Shown one piece after another: positions 37,160 through 45,232 of a DNA stretch of 64,000 bases. Where the stretch lies: contig NZ_FMXB01000010.1 in the NCBI RefSeq assembly GCF_900103415.1, forward strand, positions 44,072 through 108,071, given 5' to 3'. The notes under the pieces are model-generated. The model saw only the letters and a program-made list of their open reading frames with translations, had not been told where the DNA came from and searched no databases. The number at the start of each line of letters is the position of its first letter. The first letter of the stretch is position 1. The DNA is from Methanobrevibacter millerae. Its GTDB lineage: Archaea; Methanobacteriota; Methanobacteria; Methanobacteriales; Methanobacteriaceae. The position numbers were made by a program, and so were the translations under genes.

Positions 37160-38107
37160 ATGGCTAAATTACTAGAAGTGGAAAACTTATCCATATCATT
37201 TACGCAATACGTCCAGGGTCTAAACAGGCACGACTCAAGGGTCATTTCCGATTTGACAATTGATGTGGATGAATCAGAAATCGTGGCGGTTCTGGGTTCA
37301 AGCGGATCCGGTAAAAGCCTTCTGGCACATTCAATACTTGGAATCCTTCCCTATAACTCCCACGTCACAGGCGAAATAAGATACAAGGGACAGACTTTGG
37401 ACCAGGATTTGAAAGAGAAATTAAGGGGTGATGAAATATGTCTCATTCCCCAGTCAGTCAATTTCCTTGATCCATTGATGAAAGTATCCGAGCAGGCAAT
37501 AGGCGAGTGCAAGGACGATGCAGAGCATAAGGAGCGCAAAGTCAGGCAAAGGGAAATATTTGCAAGATACGGCCTTGACGAAAGCGTGGATAACTTATAT
37601 CCTTTTGAACTTTCCGGAGGAATGGCAAGAAAAGTATTATTGTCTACAGCTTTGATAGAAGACCCTGATTTGCTTATAGCTGATGAGCCTACTCCAGGCC
37701 TTGACAAGAAAAGCGTTGAGGAAACGATTTCAGATATCAAAAACCTTAAGGAGCACGGAAAAGGAGTATTATTGATTACCCACGAAATCGATGCGGCGCT
37801 TAAAACTGCCGATAGAATTGCAATATTCTATTCCGGTTACGTTATCGAAATCAATGACGTTAAAAACTTTTCAAGCTCAGAAACGGTTCTTCACCCGTAT
37901 ACGAAGGCATTAATCGATTCCCTTCCAAGAAACGGCTTCAAGCTCACAGAAGGAGTCCAGCCTTTAGGCGAAATACCTGGATGTCCGTACTATGAAAACT
38001 GTCCTATACGCACTGACAGATGCAACAAGGAAAGACCTGAGCTTGAGGAACATGACGGCGTAATGATAAGATGCTTTAATTTCAAGGAGGCTAACGATGG
38101 AGCTTAA
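37160..38107 (+). CDS. nikD: Nickel/peptide ABC transporter ATPase, NikD type
   Basis: 315 residues. Walker A 'VLGSSGSGKSLLAHS', Q-loop 'LIPQSVNFLDP', signature 'FELSGGMARKVLLS', Walker B 'DLLIADEPTPGLD' and H-loop 'LLITHEIDAAL' are all present. The C-terminal oligo/dipeptide-type extension with four cysteines ('CPYYENCPIRTDRC') is intact. The end overlaps the next start by 11 bp. Confidence 0.85.
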   Translation: MAKLLEVENLSISFTQYVQGLNRHDSRVISDLTIDVDESEIVAVLGSSGSGKSLLAHSILGILPYNSHVTGEIRYKGQTLDQDLKEKLRGDEICLIPQSVNFLDPLMKVSEQAIGECKDDAEHKERKVRQREIFARYGLDESVDNLYPFELSGGMARKVLLSTALIEDPDLLIADEPTPGLDKKSVEETISDIKNLKEHGKGVLLITHEIDAALKTADRIAIFYSGYVIEINDVKNFSSSETVLHPYTKALIDSLPRNGFKLTEGVQPLGEIPGCPYYENCPIRTDRCNKERPELEEHDGVMIRCFNFKEANDGA

Positions 38108-38708
38108 GGCTGATAACATATCCTTTTCATACAACAAGAAAAGGGAGATACTCAAGGACATTTCACTGTCCGTTAAAAGCGACCAGATTATAGGCCTGAT
38201 TGGAGACAGCGGAAGCGGAAAAAGCACACTGTGCAAAATCATGGCCGGATACATTACACACTACACGGGCAATGTTACTTTAGACGGCAATCAGATACCT
38301 GACAAGGACTACTATCCCGTACAGCTGATTTTCCAGCATCCGGAAAAGACCATGAATCCGAAGTGGAAAATGAACAAGGTTTTAAACGAATCATGGACCC
38401 CTACACAAGATTTGAAGGATACCTTCGGTTTAAAGGATGCATGGCTGACCCGTTGGCCGAACGAACTTTCAGGCGGAGAATTACAACGTTTCAGTATATT
38501 GAGAGCGCTTAATCCAAAAACGAAATTCATCATTGCAGACGAAATAAGTACGATGCTTGACGCTGTAACCCAGGTGCAAATCTGGGAAGCCCTAATCAAC
38601 CACTGCAAGGCAAACAACATCGGAATACTGGCAGTAAGCCACGACGATGAATTGCTTGACGTAATCTGTGATGACATCATAAAGTTTAATGAGATTAATA
38701 ATCTCTAA
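38097..38708 (+). CDS. nikE: Nickel/peptide ABC transporter ATPase, NikE type
   Basis: 203 residues, shorter than NikE of bacteria because it lacks a C-terminal extension. Walker A 'LIGDSGSGKSTLCKI', signature 'NELSGGELQRFSILRAL', Walker B 'TKFIIADEISTMLD' and H-loop 'ILAVSHDDELLD' are intact. It completes the transporter as the second ATPase. AAGGAGG lies six bases before ATG 38097. A T-rich run after the stop (38709-38730) probably ends the operon. Confidence 0.85.
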   Translation: MELKADNISFSYNKKREILKDISLSVKSDQIIGLIGDSGSGKSTLCKIMAGYITHYTGNVTLDGNQIPDKDYYPVQLIFQHPEKTMNPKWKMNKVLNESWTPTQDLKDTFGLKDAWLTRWPNELSGGELQRFSILRALNPKTKFIIADEISTMLDAVTQVQIWEALINHCKANNIGILAVSHDDELLDVICDDIIKFNEINNL

Positions 38709-39023
38709 TATACTTTTTTTATTTTTTTAATGTAGATGTTACCGTTCATCAATTCTATTTTTTATTTGATCTTTTATTAAATTAAATTTTCATTTGATTA
38801 TTTTAGTAGTTTACATTATAACTGATTGAATTATAATAGCTAAAATTAATTAAAATGACAGTAATTTTTTGTCCGCTGGAAGCCAAAAAACAAAATATGA
38901 ATAGTATTCACATATTCCATAACCATCACTCCGTCTGCGCAACAGGAATATTGTTGTTTTAACCAAAAAAAGTTATATACATATCATTTATAAAAATTAT
39001 ATTATTGATTTGGAGGAATTATA
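38709..39023 (+). promoter_or_regulatory. Intergenic region with promoter of the adhesin-like gene
   Basis: About 315 bases. The nik operon ends in a T-rich run. Upstream of the adhesin gene are a TATA element (TTATATAC, 38973-38980) and GGAGG (39012-39016) eight bases before ATG 39024. Between them the sequence is AT-rich; I see no gene or strong repeat in 38,730-38,960. Confidence 0.5.
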
Positions 39024-40511
39024 ATGAAGTTTAAGAAAGTTTTAATAACTGTATTAATCCTTTTCATCATGATTACGATTTCATCCGTTAGTGCAGCCGA
39101 CACATCTCAAAACGTTGATGAAGTTGATGGTGATGTAATCAGTCTTGACATAAACAACGAAAATATTTTAGCTGCAGAAAACAACAATGAAATTTCAAGT
39201 AATGAAAATATTTTGGCGGCGGAAAATAATAATAATGAAATTTTAGGTGATGGAAATTCAAATCCTGGAACTTTCACCGACTTATTTAATTTACTTTCAG
39301 GTAAAAGTGAAGTCACACTGGATAGAGATTATACTTATAATAAGGCAACAGATAAACAATTAATTAATGGATTGCAACAGGGTATAAAACTTACCGGTTC
39401 AATTGTAATCCACGGTAATGGTCATACCCTCGATGCGAATCATAAAATGGGAATCTTATATCTTAGCGATGGAAGCTATATTCAACGTCTTGTTTTGGAT
39501 AATATAACTTTTATAGACGGTGAATCCCGAATGGGTGGTGCTGTTTACTTTAAAGGTGGAGAATTAGAAGTAAGAAATTGTATTTTTTTAAACAATAAAG
39601 CATTTACACAATCTGGAGGTGCTATTTATGTAGATAGCGCAGGTTATACAAAAATAGTTAATAGTACTTTTAAATATAATACAGCTACTTCAACAACTGC
39701 TATTGAAAGAATAGGTCGAGGAGGATTAGGCGGATCCATATTCATTAAGGGAAATAAAATAATAGATATAACTGATTGTAATTTTATTGATAACAAAGCT
39801 TCACACTATGGCGGTGCAATCCATATTCATAACAAAAATAAAGATGCCATTAATATAGTAAACTGTAACTTTACACACAATACCGCTGGAGAAAAAGGCG
39901 GAGCAATTAATATCTTTAACGAAAATCCAAATTCAAACTCAATAGTAAAATATGTCATCTTCGGCTCAAAATTCAATAAAAACCATGCAAAATTAGGTGG
40001 CGCAATATACTATAACGATGGTCCGGTAGAAATAATACTATCAGAATTCATTGAAAATTCCGCAAGTAAAGAAGCAGGAGCCATATTTAGAAATGGGGAA
40101 TTAATACAAAAAGAAGTTCTATTTTTAAATAATACTCCTCAAAATTTTGAGTATACCGGTGGTGCTGACGATTATGATTATGATGAACCAACATCAAATC
40201 CAAATTATCAGGAATACAACACAAACTATGGAAGTATTGATAAAATAACAGTGCATAATAATCAAATACCAATAAAAGACAACAAATTGACACTGGATGT
40301 GCTAAACCATATATTCAACAAAGACTTCAGAAACGGACATCTTCTGGTATACATAGACGGTAAACTGGTATTCAATGCCACAACAACGGATAATCTTTTA
40401 CAAATCATATTTGATTTGTTTAGCTTATTATCAGGAAATCATGAAATCAAAGTGGTATTCACTGATAACAATGGAAATACAAACACATACACTGAGAATA
40501 TAACCATTTAA
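39024..40511 (+). CDS. Adhesin-like secreted beta-helix protein
   Basis: 495 residues. Sec signal peptide at residues 5-25 ('VLITVLILFIMITISSVSA'). A low-complexity spacer follows, containing a duplicated 'NENILAAENNN' unit. Residues about 85-390 form a right-handed parallel beta-helix with repeated 'GGAIY' and 'NSTFKYNTA'-type turns, the polymorphic outer-membrane-like repeat common in Methanobrevibacter adhesin-like proteins. The C-terminal 100 residues ('KITVHNNQIPIKDNKLTLDV') form an Ig-like unit. No membrane anchor or wall-binding domain is visible, so it is probably released or held by contacts with other surface proteins. Short for the family. Confidence 0.85.
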   Translation: MKFKKVLITVLILFIMITISSVSAADTSQNVDEVDGDVISLDINNENILAAENNNEISSNENILAAENNNNEILGDGNSNPGTFTDLFNLLSGKSEVTLDRDYTYNKATDKQLINGLQQGIKLTGSIVIHGNGHTLDANHKMGILYLSDGSYIQRLVLDNITFIDGESRMGGAVYFKGGELEVRNCIFLNNKAFTQSGGAIYVDSAGYTKIVNSTFKYNTATSTTAIERIGRGGLGGSIFIKGNKIIDITDCNFIDNKASHYGGAIHIHNKNKDAINIVNCNFTHNTAGEKGGAINIFNENPNSNSIVKYVIFGSKFNKNHAKLGGAIYYNDGPVEIILSEFIENSASKEAGAIFRNGELIQKEVLFLNNTPQNFEYTGGADDYDYDEPTSNPNYQEYNTNYGSIDKITVHNNQIPIKDNKLTLDVLNHIFNKDFRNGHLLVYIDGKLVFNATTTDNLLQIIFDLFSLLSGNHEIKVVFTDNNGNTNTYTENITI

Positions 40512-40622
40512 TTATATTCTCCTTATTTTTTTCAATGCCATCATTTTAATTTATTAGTATTGATGATATCATATAATTATTTTAAAAATAGCGAGTTATT
40601 CTTTTGATTTAAAATACACACA

Positions 40623-41408
40623 TCATTTTTCTTTAATTATCTCTTTCAGTTCACGGATTTCGTCTTTAAGCTCGTCGATTTTAGCCTCGTTTTTAGCGAG
40701 CTGCTCGTTCATCTCATCGATTTTGGCATCCTGTGAATCGATCTTTTCCTTTATCTCGATAATGTGATAGCTTCCTTCCTTCAAGAGATTATCCATGAAG
40801 TATGTGGAAATGGCTCCGGTGATTGCACTGAAGATAAATACGCCGATAATCAGAAGAACCAGGCTTACAATCTTTCCGTAAACGCTGTTCGGGGTGATGT
40901 CACCGTATCCAACGGTCGTTATGCTTACAACAACAAACCACAGGTCATCAAAAAGATTGCTCATTCCCGGATCAACAAGGTATAAGCTTAATGTGGAACC
41001 TATTACAATCAAAAGCAGAATGGCCAGTATCTCATCAAGGCGGGTATCCTTAAGAAAAGTGCCGACGATTTTGAAGTATTCTCCGATTAAAAAGAGTATC
41101 CTGAATATTCTAAGGAGCCTCAGGTATCTCAGATACATGAACTGGGAAAAGACAATGTCAAACGGTATGGATGCAATCAGCTCTATCCAGTTTGATTTGA
41201 AGTATTCCTTCTTGTCTTCTGCCTTGAAATAGCCCCAGAAGAAATCAAATAGCAGTATTATACATATTACAATGTCAAAAAGAAGTATTTTTTGATATAA
41301 TGCCGGTGAAATGTCGGATACGAGAGAATAGGTTATGAGAATTACATCCAGAACAATCAGCAAGCTCAATATCATCCGGGTAATGTTTATGATTTTTTTC
41401 GTATCCAT
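40623..41408 (-). CDS. Voltage-gated potassium channel (Kv-type)
   Basis: 261 residues. Six membrane segments; S4 is 'YLRYLRLLRIFRILFL' with arginine every third residue. The pore carries the K+ selectivity filter 'SITTVGYGDITPNSVYG'. The cytoplasmic C-terminus (about 215-261) is a coiled coil with heptads ('KIDEMNEQLAKNEAKIDELK'), likely for tetramer assembly, in place of an RCK domain. Found across archaea (KvAP-like). It stands 14 bp after an orphan gene on the same strand. Confidence 0.9.
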   Translation of the reverse strand: MDTKKIINITRMILSLLIVLDVILITYSLVSDISPALYQKILLFDIVICIILLFDFFWGYFKAEDKKEYFKSNWIELIASIPFDIVFSQFMYLRYLRLLRIFRILFLIGEYFKIVGTFLKDTRLDEILAILLLIVIGSTLSLYLVDPGMSNLFDDLWFVVVSITTVGYGDITPNSVYGKIVSLVLLIIGVFIFSAITGAISTYFMDNLLKEGSYHIIEIKEKIDSQDAKIDEMNEQLAKNEAKIDELKDEIRELKEIIKEK

Positions 41409-41421
41409 TTAGATTATCTCC

Positions 41422-41856
41422 CTAATATTTCATCATTATTTCTTTCATCTTTTCAAGCAGGAATTCATGTAAATTTGCATTTTCCGAATAGAAAAGATGA
41501 TCATCATCAAAAGCGATGAATTTATCGTCATTAATGCCGTAGGTTATTTCATCGGATTTGATTTTGGCTCCAAAGTCAAAGCATTCCAGTTCGCTGTCAT
41601 CGCCAACGGGAAGATTAATTTTTTCAAATGGAGTTCTTATGACATAATCCGTTGAATAATTGTAAAAGTCATTGCCAACAATATAAAAGTCGAATTCATC
41701 ACAACCTGAACAATGCCCTTCTTCAATGCTTATCAAATTAACGTAAACGCCGTTATGGCTAATCTCATAATCAATCAGCGAATCATTATCTATTAACCAG
41801 TTATTCTCATCCAGACAATAGACATTAAAATCATTTAAAAGCATTTCAATATTCAT
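41422..41856 (-). CDS. Hypothetical acidic protein, paralogue of the gene at 43714
   Basis: 144 residues. 'NGVYVNLISIEEGHCSGCDE' aligns with 'SGIYVRLIHVVEKSCAGSTV' of the protein at 43714-44178, and both end in 'LLEKMKEIM' / 'LLEEIARDMI' helices. They look like two members of a small lineage family with an alpha/beta fold. The CSGC pair is not conserved in the other member. It probably shares a transcript with the potassium channel gene downstream. Function unknown. Confidence 0.65.
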   Translation of the reverse strand: MNIEMLLNDFNVYCLDENNWLIDNDSLIDYEISHNGVYVNLISIEEGHCSGCDEFDFYIVGNDFYNYSTDYVIRTPFEKINLPVGDDSELECFDFGAKIKSDEITYGINDDKFIAFDDDHLFYSENANLHEFLLEKMKEIMMKY

Positions 41857-41937
41857 TTATTATAACTTTGTATCTTTTAGTATAACATTATTTTGCAAAC
41901 AAAAAAGGCATTACCGACTTTCCACATAAGAATTAAC

Positions 41938-42672
41938 ATGGACGGATGGCAATATAACATTGATGAGAAAACGTTAAGGGAAGCTTTGGATTTGGAAATT
42001 ACAGAAATTGAAAACAATGGAGTAGAGATTATCGCTAAATTTAATGACAATACTGAAATCATGACTCCACTATTGTTTGACAGTCCAAGCCATCCTTTCT
42101 GCAACTGCAATTCAAAGCATTATTTCTGCAAGCATTACGCTGCTTTAATGTTTTACGTTGAAAAGCATCCTGAACTCCTTAAATCAGATGATGATATTGA
42201 GGATATCATAAGCGTTGCCAGTGAATCAAACATCAAGGGATTTTTAAAAAGGGAGCTTGAAGTCAATCCCGATTTGAAAAAGAGATTTTTGGATGAATTT
42301 TCTAAAAAGTCAAAAATCGATGAAACTCACTACTCAAAAAAGTTAAGAAAGATATTCAGGCAAGGCGAAGGCTATAATTTTGAAGATCATGGAATGTATG
42401 ACTTGGATTCAATGGAATCCGACCTGTATGAATTTTTAAGGGAGGATATTACCAATATACTTAAAGCCGGCGAATATGATTTTGCCTTTGAACTCCTATT
42501 GAAAATCGGCAAAATCCTCAATGACGAGATTGCTTCAACCAGCGATTCATGGTACGATCTCTCAGAGGAATACATTCAAACAATTGACGCTTTAAGCCAG
42601 ACCATACATCTTTCCAAAAGTCAAGTTGGTGAGTTATATTCAAATACAGACGTAATACACATGTGCCTGTGA
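41938..42672 (+). CDS. SWIM zinc-finger protein
   Basis: About 244 residues from ATG 41938; a TTG at 41893 would add 15. 'PFCNCNSKHYFCKHYAALMF' is a SWIM motif (CxC...CxH), a zinc fold for nucleic-acid or protein binding. The N-terminal 40 residues are a small beta-rich part, and the C-terminal 150 are helical and acidic. SWIM proteins of this size often work with helicases or in repair, but none is adjacent. Divergent from the gene at 41856; no clear ribosome binding site, so possibly leaderless. Confidence 0.75.
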   Translation: MDGWQYNIDEKTLREALDLEITEIENNGVEIIAKFNDNTEIMTPLLFDSPSHPFCNCNSKHYFCKHYAALMFYVEKHPELLKSDDDIEDIISVASESNIKGFLKRELEVNPDLKKRFLDEFSKKSKIDETHYSKKLRKIFRQGEGYNFEDHGMYDLDSMESDLYEFLREDITNILKAGEYDFAFELLLKIGKILNDEIASTSDSWYDLSEEYIQTIDALSQTIHLSKSQVGELYSNTDVIHMCL

Positions 42673-42679
42673 TTGATTG

Positions 42680-42826
42680 GAATTACCTTCTTTTTAAATA
42701 TTACTCGCTTTTTGAAAAAATCTAAAATCACTTCAAATTACTCAATTAATATAATATTGCCTTTATTTTAGAATTAAAAAGATTTAAATACATTAAAATA
42801 CAAAATAACTAATCAGTTCACCCAGA
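42680..42826 (+). repeat. 147-bp direct repeat, copy 1 (promoter block)
   Basis: Matches 42990-43136 base for base at a constant offset of 310, without gaps and with about a dozen differences. It covers 'ATTACTCGCTTTTTGAAAAA', the TATA element GATTTAAATA (42781-42790) and the start of the transcript, GTTCACCCAGA (42816-42826). The copies diverge immediately after this. Confidence 0.9.
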
Positions 42827-42960
42827 TTGAATATTTTCAAGTTGTGATATATTTCTATTAAATTTGTTCTCGTCTCGGAGGAAAAACATCTTCTGGGTGG
42901 ACGTTACCTCCTTACTTTATAGTTTATTAATTAAATCCACGCTTTCCTCCGAGAATTTCA
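42816..42960 (+). ncRNA. Candidate structured RNA, tandem unit 1
   Basis: A TATA box 26 bases upstream supports a start at about 42812-42816. Stem A: GTTCACCCAGA (42816-42826) pairs with TCTGGGTGGAC (42892-42902), one G-U. Stem B: TCTCGGAGGAAA (42873-42884) pairs perfectly with TTTCCTCCGAGA (42943-42954). The two stems interleave, so the RNA can form a pseudoknot or switch between states. GGAGG of stem B could also pair with ACCTCC at 42906-42911. No reading frame is convincing. Type of RNA unknown. Confidence 0.6.
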
Positions 42961-42989
42961 CCTAGAAAAAAATATGAATTTTTTAATCG

Positions 42990-43136
42990 AAATTACTTTC
43001 ATTTTGAATATTACTCGCTTTTTGAAAAAATCTAAAATCATTGCAAATTACTCGTTTATTATAATATTGCCTTTATTTTAGAATTAAAAAGATTTAAATA
43101 GTTTAAAATACAAAATAAGTAATCAGTTCACCCAGA
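42990..43136 (+). repeat. 147-bp direct repeat, copy 2 (promoter block)
   Basis: Second copy of the block at 42680. TATA element GATTTAAATA lies at 43091-43100 and the shared transcript start GTTCACCCAGA at 43126-43136. Sequence between the units (42960-42990) is AT-rich with no feature. Confidence 0.9.
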
Positions 43137-43205
43137 CATTATTATTCAAAGACATGGCTATAGTTTCAAAAAATTTCTAATTTTCATTCTGGGTGAACCC
43201 ATCTT
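43126..43205 (+). ncRNA. Candidate structured RNA, tandem unit 2
   Basis: It begins with the same 11 bases as unit 1, GTTCACCCAGA, which here pair perfectly with TCTGGGTGAAC (43188-43198) around a 51-base loop. The loop sequence is unrelated to that of unit 1, and stem B is absent. The closing stem is therefore the conserved part of the family: the far arm differs from unit 1 by one base that keeps pairing (A-U in place of G-U). About 75 nt long. Confidence 0.6.
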
Positions 43206-43244
43206 CTATTGGTTTAAAAAAAGGATAGCTGGAGCGATAACGCT

Positions 43245-43583
43245 TCAGTTATCCAGAAATTCAACGTCAATCTCACTATCTGCATAGTGGAAAATCCATG
43301 GGGTTTTCTTGCAGGTTATGGAAATCGCCGGAAACTCCTCAAAGTAAATGAACGGCGTTACGAGTTCAGGCAGTCTCTGAGGCAGCTTGGTCGGTATCTT
43401 TCTCGGTTTTCTAAGCTTTTCAGGATATTCGTCGTTTAGAAGAAATCCCATGTTAATGTAGTATTCGTCAAGCATCATCAATTCCGGCTGGCTGGAATCG
43501 AAAATCAAATCGCAAAGGTTTGCAAGGTGCGTCATTGAAGAGTTGACGCATACTCTGTTATTGCAGTTCGGACAGTTATCCAT
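43245..43583 (-). CDS. Small zinc-binding orphan protein
   Basis: 112 residues. It starts 'MDNCPNCNNRVCVNSSMTH', a CxxC...C zinc motif. The middle is basic and proline-rich ('KLRKPRKIPTKLPQRLPELV') and the end is predicted beta ('WIFHYADSEIDVEFLDN'). TAGGAGGGATTTG gives a good ribosome binding site for ATG 43583. A tiny hydrophobic frame ends just upstream in the same direction. Not a family I recognise. Confidence 0.65.
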   Translation of the reverse strand: MDNCPNCNNRVCVNSSMTHLANLCDLIFDSSQPELMMLDEYYINMGFLLNDEYPEKLRKPRKIPTKLPQRLPELVTPFIYFEEFPAISITCKKTPWIFHYADSEIDVEFLDN

Positions 43584-43594
43584 TCAAATCCCTC

Positions 43595-43675
43595 CTAAAA
43601 CAGTAAATTTCCAAATACAATGCAGGTCAACAAATATCCTATCATGAATATGAATTTCGCTAAATCTCTGATGAT
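43595..43675 (-). CDS. Possible 26-residue membrane peptide (non-ATG start)
   Basis: AAGGAGTGA stands six bases before ATC at 43675. The frame reads 'RDLAKFIFMIGYLLTCIVF' and ends 'GNLLF' with a TAG that overlaps the ribosome binding site of the next gene. The peptide would be one charged helix plus a single TM span. No ATG, GTG or TTG fits the ribosome-binding distance, so either ATC is a start, an ATG was lost by mutation, or this is chance. Confidence 0.3.
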   Translation of the reverse strand: MIRDLAKFIFMIGYLLTCIVFGNLLF

Positions 43676-43713
43676 AAATCACTCCTTTTAAGTAAATAAT
43701 AAAAAATGTGGAT

Positions 43714-44178
43714 TTAATCGTAAAAGATCAAATCCTTAATCATGTCACGTGCAATCTCTTCAAGCAAGACATGTCCGGCGAGACTTTCGAAGTGCGGCCT
43801 TGGATTGTAGACCGTTGTGCCTAAAGTGACGTTATTGCCGTGAATCCTGATTCCGATGTCGGTGACTTCACCCAAATCGGGGTTTTCAAAAACGACTGCG
43901 CTTTTGGCTAAACCGCTTTCAACCTCAAAGGTTACGGTACTGCCGGCACAGCTTTTTTCTACAACGTGAATGAGCCTGACATAGATGCCGCTTTCATTCA
44001 TTTTTCTTTCAACGAACTCGAAAAATTCGTCATCCATTCCGTCGAAGGTGTACTTTTCATCGGCAAGGCCAAGGAGGGTCGGCATTTCGCCTGATGCGTC
44101 AAGCTCTTCAACGTAGAACAGGAATTCGTCAGCTACAGTTACGGTGGTTTGGATTGTTTTTCTAATATTAATTTGCAT
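43714..44178 (-). CDS. Hypothetical protein, paralogue of the gene at 41422
   Basis: 154 residues. It shares the 'G(I/V)YV.LI.(V/I)EE..C.G' strand and the C-terminal helix pattern with the protein at 41422-41856. The N-terminal 60 residues are beta-rich ('MQINIRKTIQTTVTVADEFL'). Cytoplasmic, no metal motif. AGAGGAAAAT precedes the ATG. It heads a leftward set with the micro-frame and the zinc protein at 43583. Confidence 0.6.
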   Translation of the reverse strand: MQINIRKTIQTTVTVADEFLFYVEELDASGEMPTLLGLADEKYTFDGMDDEFFEFVERKMNESGIYVRLIHVVEKSCAGSTVTFEVESGLAKSAVVFENPDLGEVTDIGIRIHGNNVTLGTTVYNPRPHFESLAGHVLLEEIARDMIKDLIFYD

Positions 44179-44231
44179 ATTTTCCTCTTTTTTTATGATA
44201 ATGGTTTTTGGTCTTTTAACAACGGGTTGCT

Positions 44232-44378
44232 TTAAAATGCTCTTAAGAGCGGATTGTCAAATACGGATGGATACAACCTCCTCTTTTCAAAATAGTATTC
44301 AAAAAGCAAGCCTACAGTTGGAAAATATATTTTGGATTAGAACACTGAATACCCAGTGACTTCTACAAATGCTATCAT
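44232..44378 (-). pseudogene. Small reading frame with one internal stop
   Basis: Behind GGGAG, ATG 44378 codes 'MIAFVEVTGYSVF', then TAA, then stays open in the same frame as 'SKIYFPTVGLLFEYYFEKRR' and 'LYPSVFDNPLLRAF' to a stop at 44232. A single base change would make a 48-residue protein. It lies 54 bp upstream of the gene at 44178. The remaining 200 bases to the ung gene are AT-rich and contain promoter-like elements only (such as GTATATAAAGG near 44490). Confidence 0.3.
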
Positions 44379-44578
44379 ATCTATCAACTCCCTTAAAGTT
44401 ATATGATAATTCGTATACAGTCTGTTTACAAATGGTGCGGAAAATTTAAAGTACAGTACTAATTAATATATCACTAATAGTATATAAAGGTATCGGTTTT
44501 TTTCCGCTTTTTTGAAAAATTTATGAAATTAAAAAAATATACAATAGATTATTAACGAAAAAATACATAATTAAATAC

Positions 44579-45232
44579 ATGATTGGAAATGACTGGGATT
44601 CCTTTTTAGCCGAGGAATTCGAAAAGGAATACTTTAAACACATTATGGAATTTATTGATGAGGAATATGAAACGAAAACGGTTTATCCGCCACGGGATGA
44701 GGTTTTCAATGCATTTAAATTAACACCTTTAAAAGACGTTAAGGTTGTTATTTTAGGCCAGGATCCATATCATGAAGCCGGACAGGCTCACGGACTTTGC
44801 TTTTCAACACCTGAGGGAAGGCCTATACCAAGATCACTTAAAAACATATTCAAGGAAATCCAAAGCGAATACGGTTATGATATCCCCGAATCAGGATGCC
44901 TGGAATCCTGGGCAAGACAGGGAGTATTCCTTTTAAACACAGTATTGACCGTCCGTGAAGGCGAGGCAAACTCACACAGCGACTGCGGATGGCAGATTTT
45001 TACAGACAGAGTCATTGAAATATTAAATAATCAAGAACAACCAATTGTTTTCCTGTTATGGGGAAAGCAGGCCGAAAAGAAAAAGGATCTTTTAGACAAT
45101 GAAAATCATCTTGTATTAATAACGTCACACCCATCGCCATTTTCTGCAAGAAGGGGCTTTCTTGGATGCAATCACTTCAAGTTATGCAACGAATTTTTAA
45201 GGGAAAATGAAATCGACTGGAAGCTAGTATAG
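44579..45232 (+). CDS. ung: Uracil-DNA glycosylase, family 1
   Basis: 217 residues, the usual Ung length. 'VVILGQDPYHEAGQAHGLCF' carries the catalytic water-activating Asp (GQDPYH); 'FLLWGKQAEKKKDLL' and 'LVLITSHPSPFSARRGFLGC' carry the HPSPLS-type DNA-intercalation loop with its His. It removes uracil from DNA as the first step of base excision repair. Family 1 Ung is mainly bacterial and eukaryotic, with most archaea using families 4-5, so an old transfer is likely. The 3' end overlaps the convergent neighbour by nine bases. Confidence 0.95.
   Translation: MIGNDWDSFLAEEFEKEYFKHIMEFIDEEYETKTVYPPRDEVFNAFKLTPLKDVKVVILGQDPYHEAGQAHGLCFSTPEGRPIPRSLKNIFKEIQSEYGYDIPESGCLESWARQGVFLLNTVLTVREGEANSHSDCGWQIFTDRVIEILNNQEQPIVFLLWGKQAEKKKDLLDNENHLVLITSHPSPFSARRGFLGCNHFKLCNEFLRENEIDWKLV

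Noticed and set aside
42680..43136. Direct repeats that could suggest a CRISPR array
   Set aside because: Only two copies, 147 bp each and 310 bp apart, containing promoter elements; no short regular repeats or spacers.
44144..44359. Plus-strand 71-codon frame before ung
   Set aside because: No ribosome binding site; the opposite strand explains the open frame better.
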